Notes: generated from the letters alone by a model not told the origin. 16,760 bases of DNA from JAOPZW01 sp036555665 (GCA_036555665.1 DATBKW010000389.1:1-16760), one strand, 5' to 3'. Counted from the first letter of the stretch, positions 1-7,892 are shown. Program-made: numbers and translations.

Positions 1-14
1 CAGCGCCAGGCGGG

Positions 15-806
15 TTAGCGCGACGAGCCGGCGCGGACCTCGTCGAGGCTCGCCTTGAGCACCTCCATGAGGTCCGGCGGCACGCCGGGCGTCTTGGGGG
101 CCGGCGGCGCCTTGATCGTCTCCCCCGCCTCCTTGTCCTTGACGAGCTTGCGCAGCCGGTCGCGGTAGCGGTCCTTGTACTGGCCGTGGTCGAAGTCCGC
201 GCCGAGCGCCTCGATCAGCGCGACCGCCTGGTCGACCTTCGCCTTGCTCGGCCGCTTGCGCGTGGGCAGGTCGAGATCCTTGGTGGGTCGGATCTCGCGC
301 TGGAAGAGCATCGTCGTCAGCGCCAGAACCTTGTCCCTGGGGCGCACGGCGACGACGTACTCCTTCGTGCGCAGGACGAACTGGCCGATCGCGACCTTGC
401 CCTCGTCGGCCATCACGTCGAGCAGCAGCCGGTAGGCGCGCTTGGGCCCGTCGCCTTCGCCGGCGGGCAGCAGGTAGTACGGATGGTCGAAGAGGATCGG
501 ATCGATCTCCTCGAGCTCGACGAACTCCGAGATCTCGATCGTCCGCGTCTTCTCGGGCTGGGCGACCGCGAGCTCGTCGTCGGTGAGCATCACGTAGCCG
601 TCGCCGGTGTCGAAGCCGTGCGCGATCTCGGAGTAGTCGACCGGCGCGTTCTCCTTCGTGCACACGTAGGAGACGTGCAGGCGCTTGTGCGTGCGTTTGT
701 GGATCTGGTGGAAGTGCAGGCGCTGGTCGCGTACGCCCGAGACCAGCGACACCGGGACGTTGACCAGGCCGAAGCTCAGCGCGCCGGTCCACAGCGAGCG
801 GGGCAT
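15..806 (-). CDS. ku: Ku protein, NHEJ DNA-end binding (paralogue 1)
   Basis: A 263-residue protein of the bacterial Ku family, which forms a ring on double-strand DNA ends and recruits an ATP-dependent ligase for non-homologous end joining. The N-terminus MPRSLWTGALSFGLVNVPV is the typical start of bacterial Ku. The core includes GYVMLTDDEL, HPYYLLPAGEG and GQYKDRYRDRLRKLV, and the tail carries the DLMEVLKASL motif common at Ku C-termini. Length fits the family (about 250-300). Its ATG overlaps the TGA of the upstream Ku gene by one base (TGATG), so translation is probably coupled and the two proteins may be made in similar amounts. A single Cys (in SYVCTKENAP) lies in the region where the neighbouring paralogue has none. 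Family assignment is secure; whether it forms homo- or heterodimers is unknown. Confidence 0.95.
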   Translation of the reverse strand: MPRSLWTGALSFGLVNVPVSLVSGVRDQRLHFHQIHKRTHKRLHVSYVCTKENAPVDYSEIAHGFDTGDGYVMLTDDELAVAQPEKTRTIEISEFVELEEIDPILFDHPYYLLPAGEGDGPKRAYRLLLDVMADEGKVAIGQFVLRTKEYVVAVRPRDKVLALTTMLFQREIRPTKDLDLPTRKRPSKAKVDQAVALIEALGADFDHGQYKDRYRDRLRKLVKDKEAGETIKAPPAPKTPGVPPDLMEVLKASLDEVRAGSSR

Positions 807-1576
807 CAGCGCTTGGCCCCCTTGAGGCTGGCCTCCAGCGCCGCCATGAGGTCGTCGGAAGGCTCGGGCGCAGCGGCGGCGGCGGTGTCGATCTCCTCGC
901 CCTTGGCCTTGCGCTTGACGAGCGCCAGGACGCGGTCGCGATAGGTGTCGCGGTACTTGCCGGGCTTGAACTTCGTCGTTAGCCCGTCGACGAGCTGGGC
1001 GGCCATCTTGCGCATCCGCGGCTCGGGCTTGCGGCTCACGGTCGGGGCGTCGAGCTTCGATGCGTCGACGAGCTCGGCCGCGAAGCGCATCGTGTGCATG
1101 CGCAGCATGCCGTCGGCCTCCATGACGGCAGCGAGCTGCTCGCGCGAGCGCAGCACGACCCGCCCGATGCCCACGCGGCCGGTGCGCTTCAGCGCCGCGG
1201 CGAGCACGGCGTAGGCCTCCTCGGCGCCGTCCTGGGGCGCGAGGTAGTACGGGCGGTCGTAGACGTCGGGGTCGATCTGCTCACGCTCGACGAAGTGCTC
1301 GACGTCGAGCGTCTTGCGCTTGGTCGCCGCGGCCGCCTTGAGCTCGTCGTCGTCGAGCACGACGTACTCGCCGGAGCGGACCTCGAACCCCTTGACGACC
1401 TGCTCGCGGTCGACCTCCTTGCCGTCGTCGTCGACGAGCTGATGGGCGATCTCGGCGCCGTCGGGTTCGTGCAGCTCGCGGAACTGCACGCCCTGCGGAT
1501 CGGTGGCGCCGAAGACCTTGACCGGGACGTCGACGCCGGCGAAGGACACGGCGCCGTTCCAGATCGAGCGGGGCAT
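806..1576 (-). CDS. ku: Ku protein, NHEJ DNA-end binding (paralogue 2)
   Basis: A second Ku-family protein of 256 residues, first gene of a two-gene minus-strand unit. I chose the ATG at 1576 because it begins MPRSIWNGAVSFAGVDVPV, matching the N-terminus of its paralogue and of Ku in general; the reading frame stays open 41 codons further upstream, but that extension would run into the divergent ligase gene. Core motifs include GEYVVLDDDEL, RPYYLAPQDG and KPGKYRDTYRDRVLALVKRK, with a DLMAALEASLKGAKR tail. The two Ku proteins are clearly diverged, so this is an old duplication or a separate acquisition rather than a recent copy. No convincing Shine-Dalgarno sequence precedes the start, which leaves open a leaderless or short-leader transcript from the 31-bp divergent region. 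Context (ligase on the other strand) supports a role in end joining. Confidence 0.95.
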   Translation of the reverse strand: MPRSIWNGAVSFAGVDVPVKVFGATDPQGVQFRELHEPDGAEIAHQLVDDDGKEVDREQVVKGFEVRSGEYVVLDDDELKAAAATKRKTLDVEHFVEREQIDPDVYDRPYYLAPQDGAEEAYAVLAAALKRTGRVGIGRVVLRSREQLAAVMEADGMLRMHTMRFAAELVDASKLDAPTVSRKPEPRMRKMAAQLVDGLTTKFKPGKYRDTYRDRVLALVKRKAKGEEIDTAAAAAPEPSDDLMAALEASLKGAKR

Positions 1577-1607
1577 CCCAGGGGCGTACCCGGTATAGGA
1601 GTGCGGC
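1577..1607. promoter_or_regulatory. 31-bp divergent region between ku and ligase
   Basis: Only 31 bp separate the start codons of the divergent Ku and ligase genes. On the plus strand AGGAG (1597-1601) is a well-spaced ribosome site for the ligase ATG at 1608. GGTATA/TATACC at about 1591-1596 is the only AT-rich stretch and could be a -10 element on the minus strand, which would give a very short or absent leader for ku. There is no room for two complete non-overlapping promoters, so elements must extend into the coding sequences and the two units are probably co-regulated. Promoter assignment is inference. Confidence 0.4.
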
Positions 1608-2549
1608 ATGGCCGATCCGATCCCGAGCCGGCCCGAGGCGATGAAGGCGACGCTGACCGGCGACGTCTTCGACGACCCCAACTGGATCGTCGAGCGCAAG
1701 CTCGACGGGTACCGCTGCGTGGCCTCTCGCGACGGCGGCTCCGTCGCGCTCGAGTCGCGCAGCTACCTGTCGCTCAACGGGCGCTATCCGGAGATCGCGA
1801 CGGCGCTCGACGACGACCCGTGCAAGCGCTTTGTCGTCGACGGCGAGATCGTCGGCATGGTGCGCGGCAAGTCGACCTTCGAGGCACTGCAGCAGCGTGG
1901 GCACGACCGCGGGGTCCGCATCGCCTACTACGTCTTCGACGTGCTGTGGCTCGACGGCGAGGACATGCGCGACCGGCCGCTGCACGAGCGCAAGACCGCG
2001 CTGCGCAAGGCGCTGCGCTTCGGCGGCGGCACGGTGCGCTGGACGCCGTACCGGCGTGCCGAGCGCGGCGAGGACCTGCTGGCCGACGCCTGCCGGCGCG
2101 GCTGGGAAGGCCTCATCGCCAAGCGCCTGGACCGCCCGTACCAGGGCCGCCGCTCGGGTGACTGGCTGAAGTGGAAGTGCTCGGCCGAGCAGGAGCTCGT
2201 GATCGGCGGCTACACCGCGCCGAAGGGCAGCCGCCAGGCGTTCGGCGCGCTGCTCGTCGGCTACTACGACGGCGGCGAGCTGCGCTACGCGGGGAAGGTC
2301 GGCACCGGCTTCGACCAGCGCGAGCTGCGCGACCTGGCTGAGCGCATGGCCCCGCTCGAGCGCGCCACGCCGCCGTTCGAGGCGGGCGACCCGCCGGCGC
2401 GCGGGACGACGTGGGTCAAGCCCGAGCTCGTCGCCCAGATCGCCTTCACGGAGTGGACACGCGACGGGTCGCTGCGCCACCCGCGCTATCTCGGGTTGCG
2501 CGACGACAAGCCGGCGCGAGATGTGGTGCGCGAGCGGCCCCCGGGCTAG
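1608..2549 (+). CDS. ATP-dependent DNA ligase (LigD/LigC-type, stand-alone)
   Basis: A 313-residue ATP-dependent DNA ligase that seals nicks through a lysyl-AMP intermediate. Nucleotidyltransferase motifs are in order: motif I ERKLDGYR with the adenylated Lys at residue 31, motif Ia near R51, DGEI around residue 80, motif III YYVFDVLWLDG (107-117), motif IV EGLIAKR (167-173) and motif V DWLKWK (185-190). An OB-fold follows (ELVIGGYTAPKGSRQAFGAL, then AFTEWTRDGSLRHPRYLGLR near the end). Length matches a bare ligase domain: the polymerase and 3'-phosphoesterase domains of multidomain LigD are absent here and would have to be encoded elsewhere. AGGAG lies 6 nt before the ATG. Divergent placement beside two ku genes argues for NHEJ. 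The stop codon shares CTAG with that of the convergent P450 gene. Confidence 0.93.
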   Translation: MADPIPSRPEAMKATLTGDVFDDPNWIVERKLDGYRCVASRDGGSVALESRSYLSLNGRYPEIATALDDDPCKRFVVDGEIVGMVRGKSTFEALQQRGHDRGVRIAYYVFDVLWLDGEDMRDRPLHERKTALRKALRFGGGTVRWTPYRRAERGEDLLADACRRGWEGLIAKRLDRPYQGRRSGDWLKWKCSAEQELVIGGYTAPKGSRQAFGALLVGYYDGGELRYAGKVGTGFDQRELRDLAERMAPLERATPPFEAGDPPARGTTWVKPELVAQIAFTEWTRDGSLRHPRYLGLRDDKPARDVVRERPPG

Positions 2550-3727
2550 AAGCGGACCTTCAGGCCAACCGGATACGGGCCCTCCCAGCGCACGCGCCCC
2601 GCGCGCCGCAGGCCGTCGCAGGCCAGCAGCGCCGTGGCCGCCTCCGCCAGCTGGGCCCTGGCGGCGTGCTCGCCGAAGCAGCGATGAAGGCCGCTGCCGA
2701 AGTGCAGGTAGACGTCCGCAGGCCGGCCGGCGACGAAGCGGCGCGGGTCGTCGAGCGCGTCGGGGTCCATCATCGCCGCCTGCAGCATCGCGAAGACGGT
2801 CGTGCCGGCCGGAACCGTCTTCCCGCTCGGCAGCGTGTGGGCCGCCGCGCTGCGGCGCGGGAGCAGCGGGTTGGTACAGCGAAAGCGCGCCGCCTCCCAC
2901 ACGTAGTCGCCCACGCGCGTGACGTCGCCGTCGCGCGCGGCCTGCTGGGCCTCGCGCAGCTCGCGCTCTCGGTCAAAGAGCGCGTCGAGCGCCAGCGGCA
3001 GCACGCGCGAGACCTGGGGCACCCACGCGGTGATGAGCCCGACGAGGTTGCGGACGACGGCGTCGCGGTCGAGCTCGCGCGCCGGAACCTCGGAGGCCAG
3101 CAGGCGCGAAAGGACGTCGGCGTCGCCGGGCGCGCGGCCATCGGCGGCCGCAGCGATGTGCTCGCTCAGCGCCCGCGCGCCCGCCTGGGCCCGGGCGGTC
3201 ACCACGGGGACGGCCGCGAAGTTCAGAAAGACGCCGTAGAACGCCGCGCGCGCCCAGTCCAGGCGCGGCGCCGGCGGCTGCGCGGCCACGCCGAACCACG
3301 AGCCGATCGCGTCGTCGATCACCGGATCGACGAGATCGGCGACGACGTCGAGACCGCCCCGGCGCCGGCCTTCCGCGACGCGGTGCTCGGCCAGCGCCCG
3401 CGCGCGCTCGTCGAGGCGCTGCACATCCGCGCGAAAAACGGCAGCGTCGAGCCACCGCCGCTCGATCTCGTAGCGCGGCGTGTCGGCCGGATCCCAGCCG
3501 AGGATGAACGGCCCGGAGACGCGCTTCATGCGCGACAGGTAGGGCACGCGGAAGGTGTCGTGGCGGTCGAGGACCTCGCGGCAGTCGCCGTGGCTCAGGA
3601 CGAGCTTGGCCGGAGCGAGGCGCGGGAAGCGGAGGGCGAGCGGCCACACCGACGCGCCATGCACGGTCAGCAGACGGCCGAGGTGCTCCTGCCCGGCGGC
3701 CTTCAGGCCTGCGGCGCGTTGACTCAC
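2546..3727 (-). CDS. Cytochrome P450 with atypical I-helix
   Basis: A 393-residue soluble haem-thiolate protein. The haem loop is canonical, FGSGLHRCFG with the ligand Cys at residue 350, and the K-helix ExxR is E278-A-A-R281. The I-helix is not canonical: where most P450 monooxygenases have AGx(D/E)TT, this one reads LITAWVPQV (A234-W-V-P-Q238), with no acid-threonine pair. That argues against ordinary O2 activation and suggests a P450 working on peroxides or hydroperoxides; the A-x-x-x-Q pattern recalls the AN(X)XQ motif of fungal diol-synthase P450 domains, with Trp in place of Asn (my inference). I chose GTG at 3727 because AAGGGGGG precedes it at good spacing; a TTG at 3775 is in frame but would overlap the divergent regulator gene. 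No ferredoxin or reductase gene is nearby. Substrate unknown. Confidence 0.9.
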   Translation of the reverse strand: MSQRAAGLKAAGQEHLGRLLTVHGASVWPLALRFPRLAPAKLVLSHGDCREVLDRHDTFRVPYLSRMKRVSGPFILGWDPADTPRYEIERRWLDAAVFRADVQRLDERARALAEHRVAEGRRRGGLDVVADLVDPVIDDAIGSWFGVAAQPPAPRLDWARAAFYGVFLNFAAVPVVTARAQAGARALSEHIAAAADGRAPGDADVLSRLLASEVPARELDRDAVVRNLVGLITAWVPQVSRVLPLALDALFDRERELREAQQAARDGDVTRVGDYVWEAARFRCTNPLLPRRSAAAHTLPSGKTVPAGTTVFAMLQAAMMDPDALDDPRRFVAGRPADVYLHFGSGLHRCFGEHAARAQLAEAATALLACDGLRRAGRVRWEGPYPVGLKVRF

Positions 3728-3755
3728 GATGCCCCCCTTCCAATAATGCACTGAA
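3728..3755. promoter_or_regulatory. 28-bp divergent region, P450 / BTAD regulator
   Basis: This short gap contains the strong minus-strand ribosome site for the P450 (reverse complement of CCCCCCTT at 3732-3739) and a local AT-rich patch (CAATAATGCACTGAATTG, 3741-3758) that stands out from the GC-rich surroundings and is the likely promoter core for one or both genes. No ribosome site precedes the TTG of the regulator, so its message could be leaderless. I see no direct repeats here resembling the 7245 array. Confidence 0.4.
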
Positions 3756-6700
3756 TTGCGGGCAGCCACCACCAAAATCGCCCTCTGCGGGCCGCTGGTG
3801 GTCGAGATCGACGGTCGCCGCGTGGAGGCCGACCTCCCCGGGCGCCAGGGGCGGCTGCTGTTCGCCTATCTCGCCGCGCACCGGCGCCGGCCCGTCAGCA
3901 GGGCCGAGCTGATCGAGATGCTGTGGCCGTCCGAAGCGCCGGCCTCGCCGGAAGCCGCGCTGAAGGTGCTGCTCGCGCGCCTGCGCCGGGTGATCGGCGA
4001 TGCGCTCGCGGGGCGCGCCGACGTCTCGCTCGAGCTGCCCGACGACGCGGTGATCGACGTGGAGGTCGTGGAGCGCGCCGTCGCCGAGGCCGAGGCGGCG
4101 CTCGAGCGCGACGATCCGCGGGCCGCCATGGAGGCCGCCACCAACGCCCTGGCGATCGGCGAGCGCCCGCTGCTGCCCGAGTTCGACGGCGCGTGGCTCA
4201 GCGAGCGCCGCCGCGAGCTGAGCGAGCAGGCCACCGCCCTGCTCGAAGCCGAGGCGGCCGCGGCGCTGCGCATCGGCGGCGAGGAACTCGCGCAGGGCGA
4301 GCGCGCGGCGCGCGAGCTGACGCGGCGCGAGCCCTTCCGCGAGTCCGGCTACGCGCGTCTGATGGAGATCCACGAGGCGCGCGGCAACGTCGCCGAGGCC
4401 GTGCGTGTGTTCGACGAGCTGCGCGTGCTGCTCCGCGAAGAGCTCGGCACCGCGCCGTCGGCACCGATCGTCGCCCTCAACGAGCGTCTGCTGCGCGGCG
4501 GAGCGTCCATGGCCGCGGCGACGGTCTCGGTGCCCCTGCCGCGGCTGCCCGGCGAGGAGGGCGAGGCGGCCCCGCGCCTGCCCTTCGTCGGGCGCGAGGC
4601 CGAGCTTGCGCGCCTGCGCGAGCGCTGGGACCAGGCGCGGATCGGCGACCCTCGTCTCGTGCTGGTCGGCGGCGAGGCCGGCGTCGGCAAGACGCGGCTG
4701 CTCACGCACTTCGCCCGCGAGCGCCATCGCGAGCACGCCAACGTGCTGTACGGCCGCTGCGACGAGGGCGCGCTGCTCCCCTACCAGCCGTTCATGGAGG
4801 CGCTGCGCCACTTCGTCGTGCACTGCGGCCCGCCGCAGCTGCCCGGGCAGGCCGAGCCCGAGCTCGCCGAGCTCGCGCGGCTCGTGCCCGAGCTGCGCAC
4901 CGGCGCGGGCGACGCGGCCGCGCCGCCGCCCGGCGAACCCGAGACCCAGCGCTATCGGCTGTTCGAGGCGATGACCGGCTTCTTCGCCGGCGTGGCCGCC
5001 ACGGCGCCGCTGCTGCTCCTCCTCGACGACGTCCAGTGGGCTGACACCCCGACGCTGCTGCTCCTGCGCCACCTGCTGCGCCGCGCGGCGCAGGCGCCGC
5101 TGCTCGTCGTCGCCGCCTATCGCGACGTCGAGGTCGCCGCGGGGCCGCTCGGCGAGCTGCTGACCGAGGTGCGCCGCGAGCCGCGCGTCGACCGCCTCAC
5201 GGTCGCCGGCGTCAGCGAGCACGACACCACCGCGATCGTCGCCGCCGGCTCGTCGCTGCAGCCGCGCCCCGACTTCGTCGCCCAGCTTCACTCCCGCACC
5301 GGCGGCAACCCTCTCTATATCCAGGAGCTGGTGCGCGACCTGGCCGAGTCGGGCGGCGAGCTGGCCGAGCTGTCGGTTCCGGCGGGCGTGCAGGAGGTCA
5401 TCGGGCGCCGCCTGGCGCGCCTCGGTGCCCCGACGCTATCCGCGCTCGAGGCGGCCGCGGTGATCGGCGGCGAGTTCGACCTCGCCACCCTGGCCGCGGC
5501 GACCTCGGGGCGCAGCGACGACCTGCTCGACGCCCTCGAGGAGGGCGTGCGCGCCGGCCTGCTGGCCGAGGACCCCGAGGTCGTCGACCGCTTCGCGTTC
5601 CCGCACGCGCTGGTGCGCCAGACGCTGTACGAGCGCCAGATGCGCAGCCGGCGCGTGCGCCTGCACCAGCGCATCGCCGCCGCGCTGGCGACGTCGGGCA
5701 GCGCCAACCCGGCCGAACTGGCGCGCCACGCCTTCGAGGCGCGGGCGCTCCTGGGCCCTGAGGTCGTCGTCGGCCACCTGCGCGCCGCCGCCGGGCAGGC
5801 GTCGCGGTCGCTGGCCTACGAGGAGGCCGGCGACCACTATCGCCGCGCCCTGCAGGTCATCGACGAGCTCGACGGCGACGCGCTCCTGCTCGAGCGCTGC
5901 TCGCTGCTGCTGTCGCTCGGGCGCTCGCAGTGGCGTTCAGGCGACGAGGAGGCGCGCGCGAGCTTCCAGGACGCCGCCCGCCTGGCGCGCGAGCTGCACG
6001 CGCCCGAGCCGCTGGCATGGGCGGCGCTCGGCCTCGCCGGGCGCTACTGGGAGGCCAGTGCGACCGACGCCACGCTCACCGAGCTGCTCGAGGAGGCGCT
6101 CGAGGAGCTGGGAGCGAGCGAGACCGTCCTGCGCATCCGCGTGATGGGGCGGCTGGCCGAGGTCCTGCACTTCTCCGGCCGGCCCGAGCGGGCGGTGGAG
6201 CTCAGCCAGGAGGCGCTGGCGAGTGCGCGACGCCTTCACGATCCCACCGCGATCACCGCGGCCCTGACCGCGCGCCACGTCGCGCTCCTACATATCGAGC
6301 ACCTCGATGAGCGCCTGCGCGTCAGCGCCGAGGTGCTCGAGCTCGCCGCGCGCATCGGGCATGTCGAGCTCGGCGTCCAGGGCCTGCACTGGCGCATCTA
6401 CGACCTCTTCGAGCTCGGCGACGGCGACGCGGCGATCGAGGCGCACGGCAAGCTCTCGGCGCTGGCCGCCGAGCTGCGCCAGCCGTTGCTGCGCAGCCTG
6501 GCCGCGTGCTGGCAGGCGGCGCGCGAGCTGATGGTGGGGCACTGGCACGAGGCAGAGCGGCTGTCGGACCAGGCGCTGGCGCTGGGGCACCGCGCGCACG
6601 CCTTCGACGCCGACAGCCTGCACGGCGCGCAGGCGCTCGTGCGCAGCCGCGACACGGGCCGCCTGCCGGAGCTGCTCGAGCGGATGGCGGACGTCGGCGC

Positions 6701-7238
6701 CCGCTACCGCGCGATCCCGGCCTGGCCGGCAGCACTCGCATGCGCCCACCTCGCGGCCGGCGACGAGGAGCGCGCACGCGAGCTGTGCGCAGAGCTCATG
6801 GCCGACGACCTGGCGCGCGTGCCGCGCAACATGTACTGGCTGTCGACCGTCGCCTTCCTGGGCGAGGCGTGCGCGGCGCTGCCCGACCATCCCGGCCTGG
6901 AGCTGCTGGAAGCCGAGCTGGCCCCCTACGCCACGCGCATGGTGCAGATCAGCTCGGCGGCGTGCCTGGGCTCGGCGGCGCATTTCCTCGGCCTCCTCGC
7001 GGCGGCCGACGGGCGCTACGACGAGGCCGACCGCCGTTTCACCGCCGCGGCCGACGCCAACCGCGCCCTCGGCGCGCTGACCGCCCTCGCCCGCACCGAA
7101 CACGCGCACGGTGCGGCGCTGCTGGCGCGCAACGGCCCGGGCGACGAGGCGCGCGCCGGCGAGCTGCTGCGCTCGGCCGAGACCGCCGCGCTGCGCCTGG
7201 GGATGGCGCCGCTGTCCGCCGCGCATTCGCTGCGCTGA
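3756..7238 (+). CDS. BTAD (SARP-like) regulator with AAA ATPase and TPR-like C-terminus
   Basis: A 1160-residue multidomain transcriptional regulator. Residues about 7-95 form an OmpR/SARP-type winged helix (SRAELIEMLWPSEAPASPEA, then LKVLLARLRRVIGD). Residues about 100-250 form a bacterial transcriptional activation domain (LPEFDGAWLSERRRELSEQA, REPFRESGYARLMEIHEARG). An AAA/STAND-type ATPase begins near LPFVGREAEL (about 276), with Walker A GGEAGVGKT (K312) and Walker B LLLLLDDVQWAD (D424/D425). Residues from about 650 to the end are Ala/Leu/Glu-rich helical repeats of TPR type, likely sensing a ligand or partner. No LuxR-type HTH is seen at the C-terminus, so DNA binding rests on the N-terminal domain. 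TTG at 3756 is the first possible start, since an in-frame stop lies just upstream, and beta-strand residues of the domain follow immediately. Divergent from the P450, it may control that gene and perhaps the downstream lysozyme-like gene. Confidence 0.88.
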   Translation: MRAATTKIALCGPLVVEIDGRRVEADLPGRQGRLLFAYLAAHRRRPVSRAELIEMLWPSEAPASPEAALKVLLARLRRVIGDALAGRADVSLELPDDAVIDVEVVERAVAEAEAALERDDPRAAMEAATNALAIGERPLLPEFDGAWLSERRRELSEQATALLEAEAAAALRIGGEELAQGERAARELTRREPFRESGYARLMEIHEARGNVAEAVRVFDELRVLLREELGTAPSAPIVALNERLLRGGASMAAATVSVPLPRLPGEEGEAAPRLPFVGREAELARLRERWDQARIGDPRLVLVGGEAGVGKTRLLTHFARERHREHANVLYGRCDEGALLPYQPFMEALRHFVVHCGPPQLPGQAEPELAELARLVPELRTGAGDAAAPPPGEPETQRYRLFEAMTGFFAGVAATAPLLLLLDDVQWADTPTLLLLRHLLRRAAQAPLLVVAAYRDVEVAAGPLGELLTEVRREPRVDRLTVAGVSEHDTTAIVAAGSSLQPRPDFVAQLHSRTGGNPLYIQELVRDLAESGGELAELSVPAGVQEVIGRRLARLGAPTLSALEAAAVIGGEFDLATLAAATSGRSDDLLDALEEGVRAGLLAEDPEVVDRFAFPHALVRQTLYERQMRSRRVRLHQRIAAALATSGSANPAELARHAFEARALLGPEVVVGHLRAAAGQASRSLAYEEAGDHYRRALQVIDELDGDALLLERCSLLLSLGRSQWRSGDEEARASFQDAARLARELHAPEPLAWAALGLAGRYWEASATDATLTELLEEALEELGASETVLRIRVMGRLAEVLHFSGRPERAVELSQEALASARRLHDPTAITAALTARHVALLHIEHLDERLRVSAEVLELAARIGHVELGVQGLHWRIYDLFELGDGDAAIEAHGKLSALAAELRQPLLRSLAACWQAARELMVGHWHEAERLSDQALALGHRAHAFDADSLHGAQALVRSRDTGRLPELLERMADVGARYRAIPAWPAALACAHLAAGDEERARELCAELMADDLARVPRNMYWLSTVAFLGEACAALPDHPGLELLEAELAPYATRMVQISSAACLGSAAHFLGLLAAADGRYDEADRRFTAAADANRALGALTALARTEHAHGAALLARNGPGDEARAGELLRSAETAALRLGMAPLSAAHSLR

Positions 7239-7244
7239 CCGCGA

Positions 7245-7274
7245 CCGCAACCCGGCCGCAACCGCGCCGCAACC
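7245..7274 (+). repeat. Three CCGCAACC direct repeats at 11-bp period (candidate SARP operator)
   Basis: CCGCAACC occurs at 7245-7252, 7256-7263 and 7267-7274, three exact copies each offset by 11 bp, in the gap between the regulator stop and the lysozyme-like gene. SARP-family winged-helix domains (ActII-ORF4, DnrI type) are known to bind heptamer direct repeats with 11-bp periodicity placed on one face of the helix near the -35 region. The adjacent gene product contains such a domain. Binding by that protein is inference. Confidence 0.5.
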
Positions 7275-7307
7275 CGCGCGCGCGATGGTGCTCGGCGGAG
7301 GCTGGGA

Positions 7308-7847
7308 ATGAACGTCACGAGCACCAATCTCGAACACCAGATGACCCGCTTCGGATCCGCGCGCGTCGCCGTGCTGCACAAGACGCTGGTGGCGATGCAG
7401 GCGCCGCACGTCTCGCCGGCGCTCGTGCTCGCCGTCGGGTCGCGCGAGAGCAGCCTGCGCAACATCGTCGGGGGCGACGGGCACGGCCGTGGCGTCTTCC
7501 AGCAGGACGACCGGTTCCAGCAGGCCTTCCTGAACAGCACGCGCGGCTGCCGGCAGGGCACCTACGTGGCCGCATTCGCGTCGGCGCTGCCCAAGGGGCG
7601 CGTGCCGACCCTGTCGGCGGGATGCCGGAACATGGTCGAGACGATCGAGGCCAACGTCGCGCTGGCCATCAAGTGGGGGATCCCGAACGGTCATCGGCTG
7701 CGCTTCGCGCTCGCCGCGTACAGCGCCGGGCCGGGCGGGGCGATGATCGGCTGGCGCGACCACCACGACGCCGACCGCCGCACGGCCGGCGGCGACTATT
7801 CGGCCGACGTGATGGAGCGCGCGGCCGTTCTCAGGGACATGGCTTAG
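7308..7847 (+). CDS. Lysozyme-like / lytic transglycosylase-like protein, no signal peptide
   Basis: A 179-residue protein resembling the goose-type lysozyme/SLT fold (GH23-like), which cleaves the MurNAc-GlcNAc bond of peptidoglycan. LVLAVGSRESSLRNI carries the probable catalytic Glu (E47). HGRGVFQQDDR (59-69) corresponds to the usual G-x-G-(L/V)-(M/F)-Q strand, and FALAAYSAGPGG (133-144) to the AYNAG motif. No signal peptide or membrane segment is present, which is unusual for a wall hydrolase, although two cysteines (C81, C106) could form a disulfide if it were exported. It could be released by lysis, use a non-classical route, or be a phage-derived lysin remnant. GGAGG (7297-7301) lies 6 nt before the ATG. 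It is 69 bp downstream of the regulator and behind the 11-bp-phased repeats, so it may be a target of that regulator. Exact family uncertain. Confidence 0.75.
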   Translation: MNVTSTNLEHQMTRFGSARVAVLHKTLVAMQAPHVSPALVLAVGSRESSLRNIVGGDGHGRGVFQQDDRFQQAFLNSTRGCRQGTYVAAFASALPKGRVPTLSAGCRNMVETIEANVALAIKWGIPNGHRLRFALAAYSAGPGGAMIGWRDHHDADRRTAGGDYSADVMERAAVLRDMA

Positions 7848-7892
7848 GCCACGGACGGCCCGAGACGGCGCCCGGGGGGCGCGCCGGGGGGC

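Noticed and set aside
3728..3775. TTG start at 3775 for the P450
   Set aside because: It would overlap the divergent regulator start and lacks a ribosome site; GTG 3727 has a strong one at proper spacing.
2973..5291. 772-codon open frame on the minus strand opposite the BTAD regulator
   Set aside because: Its product is low-complexity Arg/Ala/Gly-rich sequence typical of antisense frames in GC-rich DNA, while the plus strand encodes clear winged-helix, BTAD and Walker motifs.
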